Source: Pseudomonadota bacterium (GTDB lineage: Bacteria > Pseudomonadota > Alphaproteobacteria > Rhizobiales > Xanthobacteraceae). Taken from it: a stretch of DNA of 6,440 nt. The stretch lies in assembly GCA_023387695.1 (NCBI GenBank), contig JAEWHT010000138.1, forward strand, positions 1-6,440. Reading direction: 5' to 3'. The notes below the pieces were generated by a model. It had not been told where the DNA came from. It did not search any database and worked only from the letters and a program-made list of their open reading frames with translations. The translations under genes were made by a program, and so were the position numbers. Positions 1 through 4,958 of the stretch are shown here, piece by piece. Within the stretch, counting starts at the first letter, position 1, and each line of letters opens with the position of its first letter.

Positions 1-13
1 CCTGACCGCCTGC

Positions 14-469
14 TTAGTTGAGCATGAAGATGCTGGCATTGAGCAGAGTGGCGAATGCGACCCAGGCGGAATAAGGAACGAACAACAATGCCGCCGTCCT
101 GTCAGTCAGCCAGCACTCGACGACAAATCCGATGATCACAAACAGCATCGCAACAATGATCCCCAGTGCGACGCCGGTACGATGCCAGGTGAAGAAGATC
201 GGCGACCAGGCGAAATTGAGCAGCATCTGCACGGTCCAGAGCAGCATGGCTACGCCGTATGGCGCCTGCTGCCAGGTTCGTGCGCCGGCGATCGCGATCA
301 GCAGGTAGATCACGGACCACACAGGCGCGAAAACCCAGTTCGGCGGATTGAAGGGCGGCTTGATCTGCGCGGCGTACCATTGGCCCGGCAGGTTCATGCT
401 TCCGATGGCAAAGCCGATCCCGAGCACGAGCAGAACGAAAATGATATGGGTCGTCAAAGATGTCCGCAT
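14..469 (-). CDS. tspO: TspO/MBR family integral membrane protein (tryptophan-rich sensory protein)
   Basis: This 151-residue protein has the usual length of bacterial TspO and five hydrophobic segments, at about residues 6-24, 47-63, 73-92, 99-118 and 127-149. Family hallmarks are visible: W31-Y32, the Pro/Asn-rich PPFNPPNWVFAPVW stretch (38-51) leading into TM2, N85/W88/F92 in TM3, and the PYSAW...LLN signature (132-144) in TM5. Known TspO proteins bind porphyrins and other hydrophobic ligands in the membrane. In Rhodobacter, TspO affects tetrapyrrole metabolism and photosynthesis gene expression. The role here is inferred from the family only. The ATG at 469 is preceded by GGTGA (477-481) at 7-base spacing, which supports this start; the gene ends in TAA. 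It lies 69 bases downstream of the HD-domain gene on the same strand, so co-transcription is possible. Family assignment is firm; the ligand is not known. Confidence 0.95.
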   Translation of the reverse strand: MRTSLTTHIIFVLLVLGIGFAIGSMNLPGQWYAAQIKPPFNPPNWVFAPVWSVIYLLIAIAGARTWQQAPYGVAMLLWTVQMLLNFAWSPIFFTWHRTGVALGIIVAMLFVIIGFVVECWLTDRTAALLFVPYSAWVAFATLLNASIFMLN

Positions 470-476
470 ACTGCCA

Positions 477-481
477 TCACC
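477..481 (-). promoter_or_regulatory. Shine-Dalgarno-like site for tspO
   Basis: The minus strand reads GGTGA here, complementary to the 3' end of 16S rRNA. It lies 7 bases before the ATG of the TspO gene and supports that start codon. Confidence 0.5.
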
Positions 482-487
482 GCGTGA

Positions 488-500
488 AAGGGGCCGTCCC
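488..500 (-). terminator. Weak terminator-like hairpin between the HD-domain gene and tspO
   Basis: On the minus strand, GGGG and CCCC arms flank a 4-base loop and are followed by TTTC. The stem is very short and the T tract has only three bases, so this may be chance in GC-rich DNA, or at most an attenuating hairpin. It is listed because the gap between these genes holds nothing else recognisable. Confidence 0.15.
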
Positions 501-538
501 CCGTATCAACGCGGCATCGTCAGGTTTGGATCACATGC

Positions 539-1366
539 CTATTTCTGCGGTCCGGACAGCGTGATGTCGCGTTCGGCGCGGAAGACGTTGCTGTAGAGAT
601 TGGCGATCCACTGCCGGCCGATCTCGGTCTTATTGAGATAGCCGATCTCGGTTTGGATGTGCGGTGCGACGCTATTCCAATAGAATTGTGGATAGCGGTT
701 CACGATATCCGCGGGCGAGTCATAGCCGAGTTGGCGGTTCATGCCGACCTCCTCGAACTCGTAGTACAGCGCGTTGGCCTTGCGCAGATAGTTGGGATCG
801 CCGAGCTGCCCGATGAAGTCGGCGGCTCGCAGGATCGAGGCCTCGTCGTCGTATTCCTGGCCCTGGCGCGCCGGGAAGCGCGTCCCCTCGATGGCGCGGG
901 CGACACGCTCCGAGTCCACGCCACGGATCGGCGGCAGCCGCCGCCGCACGAAAAGCTTCGACCGGTCAACGTGGTACATCATCAGACTGGCATCCGACGC
1001 ACCACGCGGCAGTGATACCTTGGTGCCGGCCTCGTCGATCAGGAAACCATCTTCGTCGTCCTCCGCGAAAAGGCCGCGGACATAGCCGATATCGTGGGCA
1101 AGGCAGGCGATGAGGACGTGGAGGTAATCCTCGGCATCGAGATGCGCATGAAGATTGCGCCCCATCAGGATGGCCTGGGCCGCCAGGGTCACCAGCATCG
1201 TATGCTCGATATTGTGATAGAGCGCATCGCTATTGCCGATGCATTCGAGCGCCGTGCGCGTCGACCCCTCCAGCACCCTGGCATAGGACTCGTCGAACCG
1301 ACGGCGCATGAACTGGCCCAGCAACTTCTCCAGGGTCTCAGCCGCCAGTCTCGGCAACGTCATCAT
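539..1366 (-). CDS. HD-domain metal-dependent phosphohydrolase, substrate unknown
   Basis: The 275-residue protein carries an HD/PDEase-like metal site: YHNIEH (50-55, His51 and His55), LAHDIGY (89-95, the His91-Asp92 doublet) and AADFIGQLGDP (181-191, Asp183). This H...HD...D order is the hallmark of the superfamily, whose members hydrolyse phosphoesters such as cyclic or other nucleotides. A further EGTRFP motif (160-165) may line the active site. An acidic stretch (AEDDEDGF, 101-108) follows the HD helix. No signal peptide or membrane segment is seen, so it should be cytosolic. I chose the tandem ATG at 1366/1363. The frame stays open to 1744, but those extra 126 residues are Arg/Ser/Pro-rich and run through the gap and into the 3' end of the gene upstream. 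A GGGG at 1375-1378 is a weak ribosome-binding candidate. Fold is firm; substrate cannot be told from sequence. Confidence 0.88.
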   Translation of the reverse strand: MMTLPRLAAETLEKLLGQFMRRRFDESYARVLEGSTRTALECIGNSDALYHNIEHTMLVTLAAQAILMGRNLHAHLDAEDYLHVLIACLAHDIGYVRGLFAEDDEDGFLIDEAGTKVSLPRGASDASLMMYHVDRSKLFVRRRLPPIRGVDSERVARAIEGTRFPARQGQEYDDEASILRAADFIGQLGDPNYLRKANALYYEFEEVGMNRQLGYDSPADIVNRYPQFYWNSVAPHIQTEIGYLNKTEIGRQWIANLYSNVFRAERDITLSGPQK

Positions 1367-1613
1367 AGATGCAGCCCCGTCTGTCGGTGGTGTCCCACGC
1401 CAGCTCCCGACGTCTAATCCAATTGTCGCCCTCGACGCAGGCCGAGCATAGCCGAAACCGGGGCGGCTGACCAAATCCCGAAACAAAAAAACGTAAATAT
1501 TACCGTGCCGCCTCGCAACATCACGGTTGCGGTCACAGTTGGATGCACCCAGCCGCCAGGCCATGCGGGGCTTTTCGGGAACGGCCAATGGCCGACTGTT
1601 ACGGACGGTGGCG
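1367..1613. other. Intergenic region upstream of the HD-domain gene
   Basis: This 247-base gap separates the TPR/ATP-grasp gene from the HD-domain gene. It contains a 5-bp inverted repeat (CGGCC-aat-GGCCG, 1582-1594) just past the upstream stop codon, and an AT-rich stretch with a run of seven A on the plus strand (1485-1491). No convincing -35/-10 pair was found by eye. Frames that cross it encode unlikely Arg/Ser-rich peptides. It probably holds the end of one transcript and the promoter of the next. Confidence 0.6.
1482..1505 (-). terminator. Possible intrinsic terminator after the TPR/ATP-grasp gene
   Basis: On the minus strand an imperfect hairpin, CG(G)TAA-TAT-TTACG with one bulged base (1492-1505), is followed directly by seven T and then GTTT. 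The T tract is the most striking AT-rich run in an otherwise GC-rich window, and the orientation fits transcription leaving the gene that ends at 1614. The stem is AT-rich and weak, and the site is about 110 bases past the stop. It could instead be an AT-rich promoter element for the HD-domain gene. Confidence 0.3.
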
Positions 1614-3248
1614 TCAATGTCCTTGCGCGAAGCGCGCGAGCATCCCGTCAAACGCGACCTTGATCCTGCGGATGTACGGATCCTTGTAAGGAAACTCCGG
1701 GTTCTGGTCGTGCACCAGCATGGAGGCGTTGACCTCGAACACAACGAGATCGCCGTTCAGGTCGAGCCCGCAATCGATACCGAAATAGTCGAGGCCGATG
1801 CGATCGCGAATGACTCGCAACGCCTGATAATGGGGCGCGCCAAAGACCTGCCCGGGCTCCCGCAGGAAGCGCTCTTCCTCGTCCTGCATCCAGGCGTGGT
1901 GCACCATCTCTGTGCTATCACGATGAAGCTTCCAGTCGTCTCCGATCGCCAGATGATAGGGCAGGATCTCTTCGCCGATGAACAAGAATCTGTACTTGCG
2001 GAAGAAGCCGTCGGCGGAGCGATAGTCGATATAATCGATCACGTAGCGATCATGGTCTGCGTGCGCCGCAAGGAATGAGCTGAGCGCCGCGATATCATCG
2101 AGCTTCTCGAAGACGTCGCCACCATGCATGCCGGCCTGGCGCGCCAGCAAGGGAAAGATGAGATCGAGACCATCGAGAAGCCCCTCGCCGGCCGCGATGC
2201 GGATCGTGCGTGGCACACGACAGCCCTCGACGTCGGCGAGTGCCAGCGCCGTGGCGTCGCGCGTCGTGTTCTGGATCCGGGCGGGATCGTTAACGATGGG
2301 CTTGCCGAGGCTGCGTGCGATGGCCATGGCGAGAGGGAGCACCTCTGCGCCCTGGTCGGCGTCGGAGACAAGGTTGACGACGATCTCGGCTTCTTGCACC
2401 AGCAGTGCGATGTCAGGCTGACTACCAGGCAGCAGCGACAGGATGCTGGTCTGGTAGGCACAGTCCTTGAAGAGAAATTCGACCGGCGTGTTGCCAAAGA
2501 AGGGCGCAAACAGCGCCAGCGCGCGAAACGCCGGCGGCGATTGGGTCGCCTGCCTGCGCAGGATCGGATGCGTGCGCACGGCACGCGCGTAGGCGATTTC
2601 CGCCGCCTCCTGCTCGCCGCGCGCCTGGCGGATCGCCCCGACCCAGTAGAAATTCTCGGCCTGTTCGGGCGCGAGCGCCACGGCCCGCTCGAATTGCGCC
2701 ACCGCCTCGTCGGTTTCGCCGAGCTCGAAGCAGACCTTGCCGAACTGGCTGCGGAGCTCGGCATCGTCAGGCGTCTCTTCGATCAAATCCAGTAACAGGG
2801 TCCGCGCGATCACGAACTGCCGCGTTGCGATCAGCGCCTGGACCAGATTTGTGCGCGACGGCCGGTGGCCGGGATTGCGACGAAGCGCCTCCAGGTAAAG
2901 AGAAATCGCATCCTGCATCAAGCCGCTGCGCTGATGAACGATGCCGAGATTGCACCAGCAGGCGACGAGATGCGGCGCGATGCGCAAGGCCGCCTTGTAG
3001 TTTTCGGCCGCCGAGCCAATGTCGTCGCTGAGCATGAAGGCATTGGCGAGCGCGGCATGCAGATCGGCGACGCCGTCGACGGCAACGCCGATCGACACCG
3101 ATGCCGCGAGTGCGAGCCCGGCCTTGAACATGGAGATCGCGGGCCCGATCTCGCCGCGCCGGTAGTGCTCGCGCCCGGTGCACAGCAGGTCGGATATGCT
3201 CGGTGTGTCCGTGATAGGCGCAGTGAGCGCCATCGATAGTGACGTCAT
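1614..3248 (-). CDS. TPR-repeat protein fused to a C-terminal ATP-grasp-like ligase domain
   Basis: The 544-residue protein has two parts. Residues about 20-231 are TPR-like helical pairs, clearest at 62-95, 96-129, 164-197 and 198-231, with typical A/Y/A/P spacing (for example EAVAQFERAVALAP, 181-194). TPRs bind partner proteins or peptides. Residues about 260-540 look like a pre-ATP-grasp plus ATP-grasp fold: PIVNDPARIQNTTRDA (317-332), VPRT (345-348), a Gly-rich ARQAGMHGG loop (368-376), then DYFGIDCGLD (487-496) and FEVNAS (504-509), where Asp492, Glu505 and Asn507 fit the Mg-ATP ligands. ATP-grasp enzymes join a carboxylate to an amine or thiol through an acyl-phosphate. The usual first ATP-binding Lys appears to be Arg369. 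The ATG at 3248 overlaps the formyltransferase stop as ATGA and has a GGAGAG site before it; the longer frame to 3425 overlaps that gene and is rejected. The gene ends in TGA. Substrates are unknown. Confidence 0.85.
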   Translation of the reverse strand: MTSLSMALTAPITDTPSISDLLCTGREHYRRGEIGPAISMFKAGLALAASVSIGVAVDGVADLHAALANAFMLSDDIGSAAENYKAALRIAPHLVACWCNLGIVHQRSGLMQDAISLYLEALRRNPGHRPSRTNLVQALIATRQFVIARTLLLDLIEETPDDAELRSQFGKVCFELGETDEAVAQFERAVALAPEQAENFYWVGAIRQARGEQEAAEIAYARAVRTHPILRRQATQSPPAFRALALFAPFFGNTPVEFLFKDCAYQTSILSLLPGSQPDIALLVQEAEIVVNLVSDADQGAEVLPLAMAIARSLGKPIVNDPARIQNTTRDATALALADVEGCRVPRTIRIAAGEGLLDGLDLIFPLLARQAGMHGGDVFEKLDDIAALSSFLAAHADHDRYVIDYIDYRSADGFFRKYRFLFIGEEILPYHLAIGDDWKLHRDSTEMVHHAWMQDEEERFLREPGQVFGAPHYQALRVIRDRIGLDYFGIDCGLDLNGDLVVFEVNASMLVHDQNPEFPYKDPYIRRIKVAFDGMLARFAQGH

Positions 3249-3919
3249 GTGCTCTCCGGAAGTGCCGCCGTGAAGGTGACACCGTGCAGATTGATCGCCG
3301 GCGCGATCCCGTAATGATTGCCGCCGAAGGCGCGCATGCGGCGCCACAGCTCGTCCCTGGAAATATCCAGCGGGATGTCGCAGGCCTGCCTGTAGCTGCG
3401 GCGGGTATTGGTGCGGCCGCTCCATGACTGCGCACAGCGCGGCGTCAACGACGGCTCCCGTGCCAAAGACTCAGCCCACACTTCGAACAATTGCAGCAGA
3501 TGCGCATAGGCGAGCTCGCCGAGCCTCATGAGCGTGCAGCCTTGCGGTATCGGAAACGACACGACGTCCAGGATCGCGCCGGAATCGACCCGCTTTGCCA
3601 TGGTGTGAAAGGTCACGCCAAAAGTGTCTGCGCGGTCGTAGAGCGCGAAATGGGCCGGAGCCCAGCCCGGATAGTTCGGCGGCCCGGGATGAAAATTGCA
3701 GGCGCCATGGCCAAAGCGCGCGAGCAGATCGGCCGGCACGATCACGCCGGAGGCGAAGGCGACGAGCCGGGCGTTGCGAAGAGCCGAGGCATCGATGCTG
3801 CGGAGTTCGTCGATATCGGACACGGGCCAGATCGTCAGATCCGGCCTGAAGCTTCGCAGGATCCGCGACAGCGCCACCTGCTCGGCGGCCTCCGTCAGCA
3901 ATGCAAGTCCCTCGACCAT
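3245..3919 (-). CDS. Small formyltransferase-family protein (N10-formyl-THF type fold)
   Basis: The 224-residue protein matches the formyl_transferase N-terminal domain. The core motif NFHPGPPNYPGWAP (75-88) supplies Asn75 and His77, and VDSGAIL (111-117) supplies Asp112. This reproduces the Asn-His-Asp catalytic set of PurN, Fmt and ArnA-type enzymes, which move a formyl group from N10-formyltetrahydrofolate to an amine. GVTFHTM (101-107) fits the strand before the Asp. It is much shorter than methionyl-tRNA formyltransferase (about 310 residues) and lacks that enzyme's full C-terminal domain; a short tail (about 165-220, ending NLHGVTFTA) replaces it, so initiator-tRNA formylation is unlikely. 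No earlier ATG, GTG or TTG occurs in frame before the TAA at 3971-3973, which favours the ATG at 3919 although its ribosome-binding site is weak. It overlaps the next gene by ATGA. Fold and catalytic residues are clear; the acceptor substrate is unknown. Confidence 0.88.
   Translation of the reverse strand: MVEGLALLTEAAEQVALSRILRSFRPDLTIWPVSDIDELRSIDASALRNARLVAFASGVIVPADLLARFGHGACNFHPGPPNYPGWAPAHFALYDRADTFGVTFHTMAKRVDSGAILDVVSFPIPQGCTLMRLGELAYAHLLQLFEVWAESLAREPSLTPRCAQSWSGRTNTRRSYRQACDIPLDISRDELWRRMRAFGGNHYGIAPAINLHGVTFTAALPEST
3252..3257 (-). promoter_or_regulatory. Ribosome-binding site that sets the TPR/ATP-grasp start
   Basis: The minus strand reads GGAGAG with its GGAG core 5 bases before the ATG at 3248. 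It lies inside the 3' end of the formyltransferase gene. Together with the ATGA stop/start overlap it supports this start over the longer open frame reaching 3425, and suggests translational coupling of the two genes. Confidence 0.75.
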
Positions 3920-4079
3920 CAGCTCGGCATCGGTAGCGTTGAATGTGAGCCAATATGTCGCGGGGTCGCGTTAACAGGCTGTTAATGAACAGCGGCCCGG
4001 CACAGCCAGGAAACATGATGAAACAAATTTCCCGCACTTGGACGCATTCGGTCACAAACGGGAATCGGTGAAACTACGG
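3920..4079. other. Intergenic region upstream of the formyltransferase/ATP-grasp pair
   Basis: This 160-base gap separates the transglutaminase gene from the formyltransferase gene. It holds a perfect palindrome (3971-3985) and a looser inverted repeat, TTCCCG (4029-4034) with CGGGAA (4059-4064), separated by 24 bases. Next to the second repeat, on its minus-strand 3' side, is AAATTTGTTT, which could be a poor terminator for the upstream operon. No clear sigma-70 promoter was found by eye. The gap probably holds the promoter of the downstream pair. Confidence 0.55.
3971..3985. promoter_or_regulatory. Perfect 15-base palindrome, candidate operator
   Basis: The sequence TTAACAG-G-CTGTTAA has two perfect 7-base arms around one central base. 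It lies in the gap, 51 bases before the ATG of the formyltransferase gene, where a repressor or activator dimer would be expected to bind. The AT-containing arms stand out in GC-rich surroundings. The 1-base centre is too tight for an RNA hairpin, which favours a protein-binding site. The regulator is not in this window. Confidence 0.5.
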
Positions 4080-4958
4080 TCACTCCACCAGCAGCACGTC
4101 CACGGCGACGCCAAGCTTCTGCTTTGGCGAGCCGACGATGATGCCGTCGACCGGAGACACGTCCGAGAAGTCGCGGCCGACCCCGAGCACAATGTGGTCG
4201 TTGGCGACCAGAAGATCATTGGTCGGATCGAAATCAATCCAGCCGAGTTCAGCTCCGCACCACAGCGACACCCACGCATGCGTCGCATCCGCGCCTTGCA
4301 GGCGCGCCTGGCCCGGCGGCGGAATGGTGCGCAAGTATCCGCTGACATAGGCTGCAGGCAGGCCGAGCCCGCGCAGGCCTGCGATCATCACATGAGCAAA
4401 ATCCTGGCAGACACCGTGGCGCTTCTCGAAGACTTCGTTGAGCGGCGTCGAGATCACCGTGGCCTTGGGGTCGTAGCGAAACCCGGTGCGGATGCGGTGC
4501 ATGAGATCGACCGCACCGGCAAGGATGCCTGTATCAGGCTTGAAGCTCTCCGCAGCATACGCACTGACCGGCCGCAGCACGGGCACCAAAGGGCTTGCGA
4601 AGACGTAGCCGACCGGCGAGGCCGGCCCGAGGCTCGTAGCCTCGAAGGCGATGTCACGGATGCCCTCCCAGGATGGGCTCGTGGCGTCGCGTGCCGGTGG
4701 CTTGCGGTCGACGGAGACACGCGAACGCGAGTCGATGCGCAAATTGCGATGCGCGGCCTCGATCACGATGCTTTCGGTCAACGTGCCGAAGAAGTCGCGG
4801 CGAACGGTCCGCTCCGACGGACGCGGACGAATCTCGACCTTGTGCGAAATCAGCTCCTGACCGTGACCGCTGTTCGGCTCGAGCCGCAGCGTGCAGCGGG
4901 CGAAGCTGACCGGGCTTTCATATTCGTAGGTGGTGACGTGCCTGATGTCGTAGATCAC
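4080..4958 (-). CDS. Transglutaminase-like cysteine-protease-fold protein
   Basis: The 292-residue protein starts with the bacterial transglutaminase-like N-terminal beta domain (IRHVTTYEYESPVSFARCTLRL, residues 5-26). It continues into the transglutaminase core: Cys184 in HGVCQDFAHV (181-190), His227 in ATHAWV (225-230) and Asp244 in IDFDPTND (241-248). The triad is complete, so activity is expected, either hydrolysis of a peptide or isopeptide bond or acyl transfer. No signal peptide is seen, which suggests the cytosol. The start is a GTG at 4958 whose GTGA overlaps the stop of the upstream alpha-E/ATP-grasp gene, implying translational coupling; GGGG lies just upstream. In other bacteria this family sits beside circularly permuted ATP-grasp and alpha-E genes, often with an Anbu proteasome-like peptidase. 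No such peptidase follows here. Family is firm; substrate is unknown. Confidence 0.93.
   Translation of the reverse strand: MIYDIRHVTTYEYESPVSFARCTLRLEPNSGHGQELISHKVEIRPRPSERTVRRDFFGTLTESIVIEAAHRNLRIDSRSRVSVDRKPPARDATSPSWEGIRDIAFEATSLGPASPVGYVFASPLVPVLRPVSAYAAESFKPDTGILAGAVDLMHRIRTGFRYDPKATVISTPLNEVFEKRHGVCQDFAHVMIAGLRGLGLPAAYVSGYLRTIPPPGQARLQGADATHAWVSLWCGAELGWIDFDPTNDLLVANDHIVLGVGRDFSDVSPVDGIIVGSPKQKLGVAVDVLLVE

Noticed and set aside
1582..1594. CGGCC-aat-GGCCG hairpin as the terminator of the TPR/ATP-grasp gene
   Set aside because: It has only a 5-bp stem and is followed on the minus strand by TTCCCG rather than a T tract; short GC palindromes are common in such DNA.
1367..1744. Extension of the HD-domain frame to a 401-residue protein
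   Set aside because: The extra residues are Arg/Ser/Pro-rich without family similarity, cross the AT-rich gap, and overlap the conserved 3' end of the TPR/ATP-grasp gene in another frame.
2039..2764. 241-codon open frame on the minus strand
   Set aside because: It is a shifted frame within the TPR/ATP-grasp gene, almost entirely Arg, Ser, Ala and Pro, as expected of a shadow frame.
3249..3425. Extension of the TPR/ATP-grasp frame to a 603-residue protein
   Set aside because: It overlaps the formyltransferase 3' end in another frame. The ATGA overlap and GGAGAG site point to the ATG at 3248.
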